57,080 nucleotides of DNA from JANOGU01 sp964602115 (GCA_964602115.1 CAZRQN010000004.1:1-57080); one strand, 5' to 3'; counted from the stretch's first letter, positions 45,932 through 53,876 are shown. Notes: generated by a model not told the origin, from the letters alone. Numbers and translations: made by a program.

Positions 45932-46816
45932 ATGCCCCTGATCGGCTATGCCCGCGTATCGACCGAAGATCAGACCCCCCTGCCCCAGTCGCAGGCCCTG
46001 AAATCTGCGGGCTGCGCAGATATCCATGAGGAGCAAGCATCAGGCGGAAACCGCGCACGGCCGGTGCTGGCGCGGTTGCTTGAACGGATCGGCAAGGGCG
46101 ACACGCTGGTGGTCGTACGTATCGACCGCCTGGCGCGGTCGCTGTCGCATCTACTCGAGGTGATCGAACGGCTGGAGGCCAAGGGCGCTTTCTTCCGCTC
46201 TCTCATGGACCCGATCGACACGTCCTCGCCGCAGGGCAAGTTCACCCTGCAGGTCCTGGGCGCCGCCGCCGAGTTCGAGCGCGCCCTGATCCGCGAACGC
46301 ACCAAGGCCGGGTTGGCTAGCGCAAGAACCAAAGGCAGGGTTGGCGGGAATCCGGGCTTGCGCGCCCGTGATCCGGCGGCACTACGCAAGGTGCGGCTGG
46401 CGCGCCAGGACGGCTACATGGAGCGCCTGAACGAGACTGCGCAAGACTGGGTGCCCCATGTGCGCCGCCTGCGGCCTGACCTGGCATGGGAAGACGTGGT
46501 TCGCATCATTAACGGCCCCCTGCCCCGTGAGCGCCAGTGGACGCAAAGTCGCCTATTGCGCGCCGTGAACGCTTATGTCCGCGACGGCTTCCTGCCCGAG
46601 ACGGTGCTGGATCGCGCCGTGCGTCGCGAAACGGACGACCGCCTGCCCGCCATTGTCGCCGCCATCAAGGGTGCGGATCCGGACATCACCCTTCAGGCGA
46701 TCTGCAACCGGCTGGAGGCCATGCGTGAGCGGACACCCCGCGGGCGAACAAGCTGGCAGCCATCGTCGGTGAAGATGCTGTTGGAACGGGCTGAGCGGCT
46801 CGGACTGCTCGACTGA
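45932..46816 (+). CDS. Serine recombinase (resolvase/invertase family)
   Basis: A 294-residue site-specific recombinase. The catalytic domain is residues 1-145 with nucleophile Ser10 (IGYARVSTEDQ), the RIDRLARS arginine motif, and the EFERALIRERTKAG dimerisation/arm region. After this come about 150 residues instead of the usual short Hin-type HTH, with a duplicated helical, HTH-like layout (LAWEDVVRIIN, DITLQAICNRLEAM). It may resolve plasmid multimers or be the remnant of a transposon. The 115 bp upstream with short dyads could contain its res site. It is followed after 47 bp by the DUF4143 ATPase gene. Confidence 0.9.
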   Translation: MPLIGYARVSTEDQTPLPQSQALKSAGCADIHEEQASGGNRARPVLARLLERIGKGDTLVVVRIDRLARSLSHLLEVIERLEAKGAFFRSLMDPIDTSSPQGKFTLQVLGAAAEFERALIRERTKAGLASARTKGRVGGNPGLRARDPAALRKVRLARQDGYMERLNETAQDWVPHVRRLRPDLAWEDVVRIINGPLPRERQWTQSRLLRAVNAYVRDGFLPETVLDRAVRRETDDRLPAIVAAIKGADPDITLQAICNRLEAMRERTPRGRTSWQPSSVKMLLERAERLGLLD

Positions 46817-46825
46817 ACAGATTAA

Positions 46826-46862
46826 CCTTGCAAATCCTCCATGCAGTGAAGTAATTGCAAGG
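46826..46862. promoter_or_regulatory. 8-bp inverted repeat just before the DUF4143 ATPase gene
   Basis: CCTTGCAA (46826-46833) and TTGCAAGG (46855-46862) flank 21 bp; the right arm ends one base before the ATG at 46864 and includes the only AAGG sequence near it. It could be an operator or an mRNA hairpin that hides the start. Confidence 0.45.
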
Positions 46863-46863
46863 T

Positions 46864-48027
46864 ATGTACTCACGCAACGCCAGCCAGACAGTGCTCTCCG
46901 CCCTTGAAGACCAGGCTGCAGTGGTCTTACTTGGACCCCGGCAGGTCGGCAAAACCACCCTAGCGCTGGACATCGCCGAGACGCGCCCCTCGGTCTACCT
47001 AGACCTGGAACGCGAGGCCGACCGGGTGGTGCTGGCCGAGCCCGACCTCTATCTCGACGAACAGGCGGGAAAGCTGGTGATCCTGGACGAAGTCCAGCAG
47101 ATGCCGGGCCTTTTCGCTTCCCTGCGAGGACAGATCGACGCGCGGCGGCGCAAGGGTCTTCGGACCGGTCAATTCTTGCTTCTGGGCTCGGCCTCGAATG
47201 TCCTGCTGAACCAGTCGGCGGAGTCGCTGGCGGGCAGGGTGCGCTATGTCGAGATGCCGCCGCTACTTCTGGACGAGGTGGGTGCCGATCGGCAGAACGA
47301 TCTCTGGCTGCGAGGCGGCTTTCCCGACAGTTTTCAGGCCGCCAATGACCGGGCCAGCTTGACCTGGCGCGAAGACTTCCTGCGCACCTATCTGGAACGC
47401 GACATCCCTGCCCTGGGGCCCCGCCTCCCGGCGGCTACGCTGCGCCGGTTCTGGACCATGCTGGCGCACGCGCAAGGCGGGCTCCTAAACGCGGCCGCAC
47501 TGGCCGAAGGCCTAGGCGTTTCGGGCCAGACCATCGGGCGCTACCTGGACCTGCTGGTTGACCTGATGCTGGTCCGCCGCCTGATGCCTTGGCATGAAAA
47601 CGCAGGCAAGCGGCTGGTGAAGTCGCCCAAGGTCTTTGTCCGGGACAGTGGGCTGGTGCATTCCCTGCTGAGCCTTGAGACGCTGGAAGGCTTGCTGGGC
47701 CACCCTGTCGTCGGCGGCAGTTGGGAAGGCTTCTGCCTGGAGACGCTGATCTCCACAGCCCCACCGGGGACCGAGCCTTACTTCTACCGAACTTCTGCGG
47801 GGGCCGAACTGGACCTGATCCTGCGCCTGCCCCAGGGCGAAGTCTGGGCAATCGAGACGAAGCGCGCCACGGCGCCAAAGCTGTCGCGCGGCTTTCACAT
47901 CGCTGCGGCGGATATCGGGGCCACTCGAAAGCTCCTGGTCTATGCTGGTGCGCGAGAGACTCCGGCGGGCGAAGATACCCGCGCCCTGCCCTTGAGTGCG
48001 GCGATCACATTGCTGCGCAGCCTTTAG
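46864..48027 (+). CDS. AAA ATPase with DUF4143 domain
   Basis: A 387-residue ATPase of the AAA_14/DUF4143 family. Walker A VLLGPRQVGKTT is near residues 22-33, Walker B KLVILDEVQ near 74, sensor LLLGSASNVLL, then a winged-helix/nuclease-like C-terminal region (GAELDLILRLPQGEVWAIET, the E-x-K-like pattern of restriction-fold nucleases). The family is widespread, often on mobile DNA, and its function is not established. The ATG at 46864 is used; an in-frame TTG at 46855 is possible. The stop codon TAG (48025-48027) is formed by the target TA plus the first base of the IS630 element, which inserted there without lengthening the protein. Confidence 0.88.
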   Translation: MYSRNASQTVLSALEDQAAVVLLGPRQVGKTTLALDIAETRPSVYLDLEREADRVVLAEPDLYLDEQAGKLVILDEVQQMPGLFASLRGQIDARRRKGLRTGQFLLLGSASNVLLNQSAESLAGRVRYVEMPPLLLDEVGADRQNDLWLRGGFPDSFQAANDRASLTWREDFLRTYLERDIPALGPRLPAATLRRFWTMLAHAQGGLLNAAALAEGLGVSGQTIGRYLDLLVDLMLVRRLMPWHENAGKRLVKSPKVFVRDSGLVHSLLSLETLEGLLGHPVVGGSWEGFCLETLISTAPPGTEPYFYRTSAGAELDLILRLPQGEVWAIETKRATAPKLSRGFHIAAADIGATRKLLVYAGARETPAGEDTRALPLSAAITLLRSL

Positions 48028-48039
48028 AGTCTGTCTGCA

Positions 48040-48681
48040 TCATATTGAAGCATATCCTGCGTGCCGAAGGTAGTTTTGGCACTCGGCTGGGGTGAAGGCG
48101 TCGAGGAGTGTTCCCACCCTTCGCCATGAGGCTTCGACGCTGCGTTCATCGGATTTGCGGAACAGGGCCTTGAGCTTTGCGAAGACCATCTCGATGGGGT
48201 TCAGGTCCGGACTGTAGGGCGGCAGGAACAAGAGGTGCGCCCCGGTATGGCGAATGAGCTGTCGGGCCGGAAGTCCTTTGTGGCTGCCGAGGTTGTCAGC
48301 GATGACGACATCGCCGGGGGCGAGCGTCGGGGCAAGGCACTGACCGACCCAAGCGGTGAACGCATCGCCGTTGATCGGTCCGTCCAGCACGAAGGGGGCG
48401 ACGATCCCGTCGTGGCGCAGCCCGGCCAGGAAGGTCAGCGTCTTCCAGTGGCCGTGCGGGACATGCGCCGTCAGGCGCTTGCCCCTCATGGCCCAGCCGT
48501 GGGTCCGCGTCATGTTGGTCTTGATCCAGGTTTCATCGATGAAGATTAGTCGCCTGGGATCAAGTCGGTGCTGATGTGCCCGCCAGCGCGCCCGGAACCG
48601 CGCTACCTTCGGGCGCATCTGCTCGGCAGCCATCAGGGTCTTTTTTTGATCGTCTGGCCCGCACGCCTCACAAACCGCCAC
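48040..48681 (-). CDS. IS630 transposase, catalytic part (OrfB)
   Basis: The DDE domain of an IS630-family transposase, about 200 residues. Catalytic acids are in LIFIDETW (first Asp), VVIADNLGSHKG (second Asp) and PYSPDLNPIEMVFAKLKALF (final Glu). It is read in another frame from the HTH part. A run of seven A residues on the coding strand (48641-48647) in the overlap is the likely programmed frameshift site, so the functional protein is probably an OrfA-OrfB fusion and the apparent ATG of OrfB is not a true start. Confidence 0.88.
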   Translation of the reverse strand: MAVCEACGPDDQKKTLMAAEQMRPKVARFRARWRAHQHRLDPRRLIFIDETWIKTNMTRTHGWAMRGKRLTAHVPHGHWKTLTFLAGLRHDGIVAPFVLDGPINGDAFTAWVGQCLAPTLAPGDVVIADNLGSHKGLPARQLIRHTGAHLLFLPPYSPDLNPIEMVFAKLKALFRKSDERSVEASWRRVGTLLDAFTPAECQNYLRHAGYASI

Positions 48682-48983
48682 ACCGTGTCATGCGCCACCC
48701 GAACGCCGCGCGCAGCCAGTTCCTCCGTCAGCGCGCGGATCGTCAGATCGGGCTTCTCGGCCAGCCGGGCCAGAAGCCAGTCCCCACTATCGCCAGCGAG
48801 CGCCGCGCGGCGGCTGCCACCGACCTTGCCGGGAACCTGCCCCCGCCCCGCGCGCTGCCGCTGCCCGATCCGCACCGCTGAAGCCACCGAAATCCCGAAC
48901 CGCTTCGCCGCAGCCCGCACCGTCTCCCCATCCTCAAGTGCCTTCGCAACCCGAATCCTGATGTCCATAGACAGGGCCAACAC
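48633..48983 (-). CDS. IS630 transposase, DNA-binding part (OrfA)
   Basis: 116 residues from the GTG at 48983, which follows GGAGGGAAGC. Two HTH motifs (RVAKALEDGETVRAAAKRFG, then ISVASAVRI; and TIRALTEELAARGVRVAHDT) with an RNA/DNA-binding basic linker (GQRQRAGRGQVPGKVGGSRR) are typical of the paired-like N-terminus of IS630 transposases. The frame ends shortly after the A-run (…QTIKKRP). Confidence 0.85.
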   Translation of the reverse strand: MLALSMDIRIRVAKALEDGETVRAAAKRFGISVASAVRIGQRQRAGRGQVPGKVGGSRRAALAGDSGDWLLARLAEKPDLTIRALTEELAARGVRVAHDTVWRFVRRAGQTIKKRP

Positions 48984-49084
48984 TACGCTTCCCTCCATCA
49001 TCTGGTGGAAGCAGTGAACCATGAAACAGCATCTTCAGGAATCCACGTTCCGATTCAATCAGATGCGGACTTGCTCTAGAAGAC

Positions 49085-49100
49085 CTTCCCCGCGGGGAAG
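49085..49100. repeat. parS-like palindrome, copy 1 (3' of parB)
   Basis: CTTCCCCGCGGGGAAG, a perfect 16-bp palindrome 18 bp after the parB stop and 8 bp from the IS630 end. It fits the repABC parS consensus GTTNNCNGCNGNNAAC at all fixed positions except the outermost pair. Confidence 0.7.
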
Positions 49101-49118
49101 ATTTCCACGGCCCCTGCC

Positions 49119-50231
49119 CTACTGATCCAGTTGGTCCAGCATCAGGCGCACGGCCTGTTCCAGCCGCCGCCGGTCGATGGTGGTGAAGTCGCGCTCGAGC
49201 TGGATTTCCAGCTTGCCGACGGCGGCAATGCATTTGCCCCGGCCGTCTTTGCGGTCGAATTGAAAGCTGGTCTTCGCCTTGGCCGGCTTCTCTGCTTTGG
49301 ACACCGCGGGCCTTGGCGCACCCGTCTCAACCTCGTCTGCTTCACCTGAAAAGCGCCGCAGAACGCCCATCTCGTCAGCGATGGAGCGGTTCTCTTGGCC
49401 CTTCAACTCGGCCCGGATCAGCGGCACCAGGCCATCGACCTCCTCCATCCTTCGGGCGAGTGCAAGGCCAAGCGCGCGCGGGATGTCCTGCGGGTAAAGC
49501 AGGTCTCCGCCCAAGCGTTCGACCACGGACATGAAGGTACGGATGTAGCTGCGCTTCTGGTAGCCAGCCGACTTGAAGAGGACCGCAACCGCCTTTTCCG
49601 GATCGTTGACCGTAGTTCCCGGATCGCGGGCGTAGTCGAGCGCGAGCATAGCCATCTCGGCAAAGGAGATGTCCTTCCGCACAAGATTCTCGTCCACCAT
49701 CTTGCGATACAGCGCCTCAAGGTCATCGCCCGGCTGGCTGACGGCCGCCGGGATCGTCCCGTAGCGATCCGCATCGCCGGTTTCGTCCAACAGCTCGCGG
49801 TAGGCCGTCAGGCGGCGGTAACCCTGGATCAGTTCGTACGAGCCATCGGCGCGGGCTTCGAGCCGGATCGGGTTCGACAGGCCGAGTTCGGTGATGGACG
49901 CCTTGAGTTCGGCCAGCTCGGAGTCCGGACCCTTATTTCGGTCGCGCACCAGCTTCGTCATCTCGATCCGATCCACCGGGATCAACTCGATCACCAGACC
50001 AAGCCGCTTCAACCGAACATGTTCATGAGCGAGGGCATCGTTCTCGGCGCGGATCTGCGCCTCGATTTCCTGCCTTTCGCGGGTAGAAGTCACCGTCTCG
50101 GCAATCGCCGTCGCCATCGGACCGCGGCGGGGAGGGACGTCCGAAACCTTCCCTGCGGGGAAGGTTTCGGAAGGGGCTGCCACGGCGTCTTCGGGCAGGT
50201 CGATATCGAACATGCGGCGCTTCTTGGTCAT
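49119..50231 (-). CDS. parB: Plasmid partition protein ParB (RepB-like)
   Basis: A 370-residue centromere-binding protein. The ParB N-terminal domain is about residues 85-200 (IPVDRIEMTKLVRDRN, LGLSNPIRLEARADGSYELI, QGYRRLTAYREL, ENLVRKDISFAEMA), followed by an HTH-containing central part and a C-terminal dimerisation region (DRRRLEQAVRLMLDQL). It starts 11 bp after the parA stop. Residues 24-28 (FPAGK) are encoded by a copy of the palindromic repeat, which lies in a flexible, non-conserved linker before the ATPase-interaction segment (RGPMATAIAE). With ParA and the dispersed palindromes it should segregate the replicon. Confidence 0.93.
   Translation of the reverse strand: MTKKRRMFDIDLPEDAVAAPSETFPAGKVSDVPPRRGPMATAIAETVTSTRERQEIEAQIRAENDALAHEHVRLKRLGLVIELIPVDRIEMTKLVRDRNKGPDSELAELKASITELGLSNPIRLEARADGSYELIQGYRRLTAYRELLDETGDADRYGTIPAAVSQPGDDLEALYRKMVDENLVRKDISFAEMAMLALDYARDPGTTVNDPEKAVAVLFKSAGYQKRSYIRTFMSVVERLGGDLLYPQDIPRALGLALARRMEEVDGLVPLIRAELKGQENRSIADEMGVLRRFSGEADEVETGAPRPAVSKAEKPAKAKTSFQFDRKDGRGKCIAAVGKLEIQLERDFTTIDRRRLEQAVRLMLDQLDQ
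50141..50170. repeat. parS-like palindrome, copy 2 (inside parB)
   Basis: Core CTTCCCTGCGGGGAAG at 50148-50163, extended to 13-bp arms (CCGAAACCTTCCC / GGGAAGGTTTCGG). It is read in parB as ETFPAGKVS. Confidence 0.7.
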
Positions 50232-50242
50232 GGGCCACCCTC

Positions 50243-51535
50243 TCAGATCTTGTCCCAGGCGGCGAGCACGCTGCCCCTGAATTCTTCATAGGCGCGGTCG
50301 AAGCTGGCCCTAGCCCTGCGCCAGGTCTCGCGCGTCATCTCTCGGTAGTCGATTTCGTAGACCGAGGAGAGGAAGCGACCGGACTGTTCAACGGCCCGCG
50401 TCATCTCGATCGGATGTTCAGCGACATGTGGACCGAAAACCTTGCGGAAGGCTTCGAACATCGCGCGGTGCAGGTCGTTGCCGGGTTCGTACCTTGTCAT
50501 CAGGAAGCGGACGTCGGCGAAAGCTTTGGGCAGAGTAACCTTCCCCGCGGGGAAGGTCGCGCCGAAACCCGAGAGATCCTCCAGCGCCTCGGAGAGCTGT
50601 CCGATGAAGCTGGTGGTGCTGTCATACTCCCAGTAGCCTGGGCCGGAGGGGATGTAGAGCATGTCAGCCGCGAAAACCGCGTTCATCGATTGGTAGCCGA
50701 TGGCGGGGGGGCAGTCGAAAATCACCAGGTCGTAGTCATCGTCACCCAAGCTGTCGAGATAGCGGCTGACGGCGGCGAAGAAAGACCATTCCGGGTTTAG
50801 ATGGCGGTACTGCGCAGAGGCGAATTCAACAAAGGCCGCATTGGCGCAAGAAGGCACGATGTCGATAGTCGACCATGCGGTCGTCTTGATGAAGTCGCCA
50901 TGACGAAGCTCGCCCAGGCCGAGGTCGCGGATCGAAGCAGGGATCTGGCGGCGGGGTAGGGCGGTCCCGCTGGCCGCGCCGGTGGCGGCGGCGTTCATCC
51001 GATCAGTCTCGCGGATGAGGTCACGGGCCATGATACCCCAGACGGTATAGTCCTCGGCCACGTCGTTCAGGCCCATGGAGTGGGAGAGCGTGGCCTGCGG
51101 GTCGAAGTCGACCAGGAGCACCCGGTAGCCATCCAGGGCGGCGGCATGTGCGAAGTGGAGCGCCACAGTGGACTTGCCTGCCCCGCCCTTAAAGTTAGCG
51201 ACCGCTGCCCTGAAAGCACGCTTCCCGGCGGGCCGGGGGGGCATCAGGGTTTTGCGGTTGATCTTCATCTTGCGTCGCAGCGCGTTGATCTCATCAAGCG
51301 AAAACCAGCGCTGGCGGCCGTCCGGTTCGACTTCCCCGCCGGGAAGGTCAGGCTCGGCTGCGAGGCGGCCACGGAAAGTGGACTGGTTGATTTGGAAGAT
51401 CAGTTCGGCCACTTCCCAGGACGAAAACCGGCGAAGGGTCTTCTGGTTCTCAGGGCTGAAGGTCTGCTGGCGGATCCAGCTTTGCATCTTCAAGGACTGG
51501 GCCTGCAGTCGCGAGAGATCTTCGTGCGTGTACAT
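50243..51535 (-). CDS. parA: Plasmid partition ATPase ParA (RepA-like)
   Basis: A 430-residue ParA ATPase with an extended N-terminal HTH region (residues 1-100: FSSWEVAELIFQINQSTFRG, FSLDEINALRRKM). The deviant Walker A KGGAGKS is at 116-122, LLVDFDPQATLS at 140-151 and VIFDCPPAIG at 271-280. The start ATG 51535 has a GAGG site; the longer frame to 51616 is not supported. The large N-terminus is that of type Ib/RepA partition proteins that bind operators to autoregulate. Palindrome-derived peptides occur at residues 64-69 (LPGGEV), 101-105 (RPAGK, degenerate) and 328-332 (FPAGK). Confidence 0.94.
   Translation of the reverse strand: MYTHEDLSRLQAQSLKMQSWIRQQTFSPENQKTLRRFSSWEVAELIFQINQSTFRGRLAAEPDLPGGEVEPDGRQRWFSLDEINALRRKMKINRKTLMPPRPAGKRAFRAAVANFKGGAGKSTVALHFAHAAALDGYRVLLVDFDPQATLSHSMGLNDVAEDYTVWGIMARDLIRETDRMNAAATGAASGTALPRRQIPASIRDLGLGELRHGDFIKTTAWSTIDIVPSCANAAFVEFASAQYRHLNPEWSFFAAVSRYLDSLGDDDYDLVIFDCPPAIGYQSMNAVFAADMLYIPSGPGYWEYDSTTSFIGQLSEALEDLSGFGATFPAGKVTLPKAFADVRFLMTRYEPGNDLHRAMFEAFRKVFGPHVAEHPIEMTRAVEQSGRFLSSVYEIDYREMTRETWRRARASFDRAYEEFRGSVLAAWDKI
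50539..50558. repeat. parS-like palindrome, copy 3 (inside parA)
   Basis: ACCTTCCCCGCGGGGAAGGT, a perfect 20-bp palindrome, read in parA as TFPAGKV (residues 327-333). Confidence 0.72.
51221..51236. repeat. Degenerate copy of the palindrome (inside parA)
   Basis: CTTCCCGGCGGG is followed by ccgg instead of the second arm; read in parA as PAGK (residues 102-105). Probably a decayed copy. Confidence 0.4.
51331..51346. repeat. parS-like palindrome, copy 4 (inside parA)
   Basis: CTTCCCCGCCGGGAAG, one central mismatch; read in parA as LPGGEV in a different frame from the FPAGK copies. Confidence 0.6.
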
Positions 51536-51626
51536 GCGCGCCTCGTTGGAACGTAAATTCTTATCTCTCTCTGAAATACGCGGAATTTGCAAAGAATGCA
51601 AAACCGAAGTTATCATTGGTCATAGC

Positions 51627-51642
51627 CTTCCCCGCCGGGAAG
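51627..51642. repeat. parS-like palindrome, copy 5 (upstream of parA)
   Basis: CTTCCCCGCCGGGAAG, 92 bp before the parA start and in the intergenic region. Its flank (GAAGATTCCGCGG) resembles the flank of copy 1 (GAAGATTTCCACGG) at the other end of the parAB operon. Confidence 0.68.
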
Positions 51643-52018
51643 ATTCCGCGGTGGCCACAAGGGCGTCGGACCGAATCGGTCAGCGCGGTTGCACACGGCG
51701 GTCGTCTAGGTGCTGGGATCACATATAGGGGACAGCGCGCACGTCGCTACCGTATATTGGGGGACATTTCTTCAAGATTAGGGGACAAACTGGATGTCCT
51801 CCAATACCATTGATACCCAGTTTCTTCGAAATGGTTTTCGGTCAGAAGTTCAGCGCTGCAGCTTCGCGCTTGACAGAATCGAAACAGTGGACGCAAATAG
51901 CTCACAATCGGTGAAGAGCGTTGAGTTGTACGACCTCCCGGCAAGAGGCCTCTGAAGGCCCAGACATATCAGGCAGGCCAAGACCGGTGGCGGTCGAGGT
52001 TCAGGACAGGAGAGAAAC
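51643..52018. other. Intergenic region between parA and rep; candidate replication origin
   Basis: About 375 bp without a gene between the divergent parA and replication-initiator genes. It contains the direct GGGGACA repeats and an AT-richer stretch around 51740-51900. This is the position of the origin and of the parAB promoter in DnaA-like replicons. Confidence 0.5.
51728..51802. repeat. Iteron-like GGGGACA repeats (origin candidate)
   Basis: GGGGACA at 51728-51734, 51760-51766 and 51781-51787, each preceded by A/T-rich ATA or ATT, and an inverted variant TGTCCTCC at 51795-51802. Start-to-start distances of 32 and 21 bp are close to whole helical turns. The repeats lie about 220-290 bp before the initiator gene and are candidates for its binding sites. 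Confidence 0.55.
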
Positions 52019-52699
52019 ATGCAGCTTCCCCGGCCCGTCGGGCGCGAGGCGGCGTCGCGCAAATACGATATCCTGTCCGCCTTGATGGCCTTTGCCCTGG
52101 CTAAGGACAAGCATGTCCAGCGGCAGATCTTGCGTGTCATGGCGCTCATCACCACTCGCTACAACTGGCAGCGCGACGAGTTGACAATGGGGCAGGGTGA
52201 GATTGCACGGCTTTGGTCTGTGGACGATCGCACCGTTAAGCGCGAGATGGCGCGGCTAAGGGCGCAGGGCTGGCTGGTCCTGAAGCGACAGGGTGCGCGG
52301 GGGCGCGTGAGCGTCTACGGCATGGATCTGCACCGGATGCTGGAAGATACTCGCCCGGTCTGGCCTTTGATCGGTGAGGATTTCATCGCGCGGCTAGAGC
52401 CGCCAGAGGTGGCGGGGCAGGGGGTTTCGAATGTGGTTCCGCTGCGCACCGTTCAGGCAACAGCAGAGGACGGGTCGGTGTGGGCTGCCGCACAGACCTG
52501 CTTGCACGCGGAGGATGCCGCAACCTACGGCGCCTGGTTCCACTCATTGGCGGACGCCGGCATGGAGGCCAATTCCATGATGCTCGCCGCCCCGACGCGG
52601 TTTCACGCGACATATGTTTCCACGAACCTGAAGGAAAGACTGCTGGCTGCGCTCCGGCGGATCGACCCGAGCATCAGGGACGTTCGGATCGTCGCTTGA
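52019..52699 (+). CDS. DnaA-like plasmid replication initiator
   Basis: A 226-residue replicase. The N-terminal half (residues 10-110) is a winged-helix DNA-binding region (LTMGQGEIARLWSVDDRTVK, REMARLRAQGWLVLKRQGAR). The C-terminal 75 residues (WAAAQTCLHAEDAATYGAWF, MMLAAPTRFHATYVSTNLKE, IDPSIRDVRIVA) resemble domain I-like and N-domain parts of chromosomal DnaA, which defines the DnaA-like replicon type of Rhodobacteraceae. The ATG at 52019 follows AGGAGAGAAAC. It is divergent from parA with repeats between them, as in known modules of this type. Compatibility group cannot be told from sequence reading alone. Confidence 0.88.
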   Translation: MQLPRPVGREAASRKYDILSALMAFALAKDKHVQRQILRVMALITTRYNWQRDELTMGQGEIARLWSVDDRTVKREMARLRAQGWLVLKRQGARGRVSVYGMDLHRMLEDTRPVWPLIGEDFIARLEPPEVAGQGVSNVVPLRTVQATAEDGSVWAAAQTCLHAEDAATYGAWFHSLADAGMEANSMMLAAPTRFHATYVSTNLKERLLAALRRIDPSIRDVRIVA

Positions 52700-52806
52700 G
52701 GAGCTAAACAGAACGGATCTTTCGCACCTCATAGCAGGATAGGGACGCAGTCACCCTACGGAAACGGAGTGAGAGTTTGGCCGGTTTCCCGGTGATGGGC
52801 TGAGGC
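52700..52806. other. Intergenic, no gene seen
   Basis: Short spacer between the replication initiator and the leader of the DUF932 gene; no repeat or terminator recognised. Confidence 0.3.
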
Positions 52807-52839
52807 CCGGGAGAGAGGCTCCCGGCGCCCGTCGCGGAG
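52807..52839 (+). promoter_or_regulatory. Conserved 5' leader with hairpin, copy 1 (DUF932 gene)
   Basis: A 33-bp segment ending 8 bp before the ATG at 52848. Its start can fold as CCGGGAG / CTCCCGG, followed by GGCGCCCGTCGCGGAG, whose GGAG may be the ribosome-binding site. The same segment, with one difference, lies before the ParB-like gene (54641-54673). Confidence 0.7.
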
Positions 52840-52847
52840 CGACTGTC

Positions 52848-53876
52848 ATGAACGATGTGGAAATTTCGGACCCCGCACGGCCGGTGCGCGGCGGCTACAA
52901 AGTGGATGTGAGCCGGGGAGATCGGAACGGGCGGGTGTCGTCCGAATGGTTCAACCGGCCCGATGATGAGCGGTATCTGTCGCTCGACGATCTCTGGGCC
53001 TCGGTGAAGGGCCGGTCCGAGCGCAGCCGCAGCCGGGTCGTGCAGACGGCGGACATTCGCGTCGAGGCCACGCGCGACAGCGCCGAGCAGGTGAAAACCT
53101 TCGAGACGGAAGATGGCCGCACCGAGCTGCGCGCGGTCACCGGCCCCGATTACGGGCGCATCCACGATCATGAACTTGTCGAGGCGGTGCAGCGCATCGC
53201 AGGCAATGGTACCGGTGACACGCGCTGGAAGGTGCCGGGCGTGCTCGACTGGTCGACCGGGCTATACAACCCCGATATCGAGATCAGCCGCGACACGACC
53301 ACGCTTTATGCCTCGGACCGCGACGTCTTCTTGTTCCTGGTCGACGATCACAACCCGATTGAGGCGGGCCGCCTGCCCGATGGCTCCCCCGATCTCTACT
53401 TCGGGGGCTTCTACTGCTGGAACTCCGAGGTGGGGGCCAAGGCCCTCGGCATGGCGAGCTTCTACTTGCGGGCGGTGTGCCAGAACCGCAACCTCTGGGG
53501 TGTCGAGGATTTCCAGGAGATCACCATCCGCCACTCGAAATACGCGGCCTCCCGCTTTGCCCACGAGGCGGCTCCGGCGCTGACGCGGTTTGCCAATTCC
53601 TCGCCGCAGGGCTTCGTGAACGGCATCAAGGCCGCGCGGCAGCAGATCGTGGCGCAGACGGATGAGGACCGGGACGACTTCCTGAGGAAGCGTGGCTTCT
53701 CGAAGACCGAGTCCGGCAAAATCATCGAGAAGGTGCTGATGGAAGAGGGCCGCCCGCCGGAGAGCATCTTCGACTTCGTGCAGGGCATCACGCGGCTCGC
53801 GCGCGACAAGGCCCAGCAAGATGCTCGCCTCGACATGGAGGGGCGCGCCAAGAAGCTCCTCGACCGCGTCAGCTGA
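52848..53876 (+). CDS. DUF932-domain plasmid protein
   Basis: A 342-residue DUF932 (phage/plasmid-like TIGR03299 relative) protein. Family-type segments: RAVTGPDYGRIHDHELVEAV, SDRDVFLFLVDDHNPIEAGR, DLYFGGFYCWNSEVGAKALG, CQNRNLWGVEDFQEITIRHS. The function of the family is not known; it is common on plasmids and phages together with RadC-like and ParB-like genes, as here. It is preceded by the conserved leader at 52807-52839. No signal peptide or membrane segment. Confidence 0.88.
   Translation: MNDVEISDPARPVRGGYKVDVSRGDRNGRVSSEWFNRPDDERYLSLDDLWASVKGRSERSRSRVVQTADIRVEATRDSAEQVKTFETEDGRTELRAVTGPDYGRIHDHELVEAVQRIAGNGTGDTRWKVPGVLDWSTGLYNPDIEISRDTTTLYASDRDVFLFLVDDHNPIEAGRLPDGSPDLYFGGFYCWNSEVGAKALGMASFYLRAVCQNRNLWGVEDFQEITIRHSKYAASRFAHEAAPALTRFANSSPQGFVNGIKAARQQIVAQTDEDRDDFLRKRGFSKTESGKIIEKVLMEEGRPPESIFDFVQGITRLARDKAQQDARLDMEGRAKKLLDRVS

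Larger units (their letters stand above)
48027..49076 (-). mobile_element. Complete IS630-family insertion sequence
   Basis: A 1050-bp element flanked by TA at 48025-48026 and 49077-49078, the target duplication expected for IS630/Tc1. Imperfect terminal inverted repeats start GAGTCTGTCTGCATCATATT on the left and GAGCAAGTCCGCATCTGATT on the right (read inward). Inside are two overlapping minus-strand frames for the transposase, joined by frameshifting at A7. It separates the DUF4143 ATPase gene from the partition region. Confidence 0.92.

Noticed and set aside
49085..51642. CRISPR-like array
   Set aside because: The repeated palindromes are 300-800 bp apart and mostly inside genes; no regular spacers.
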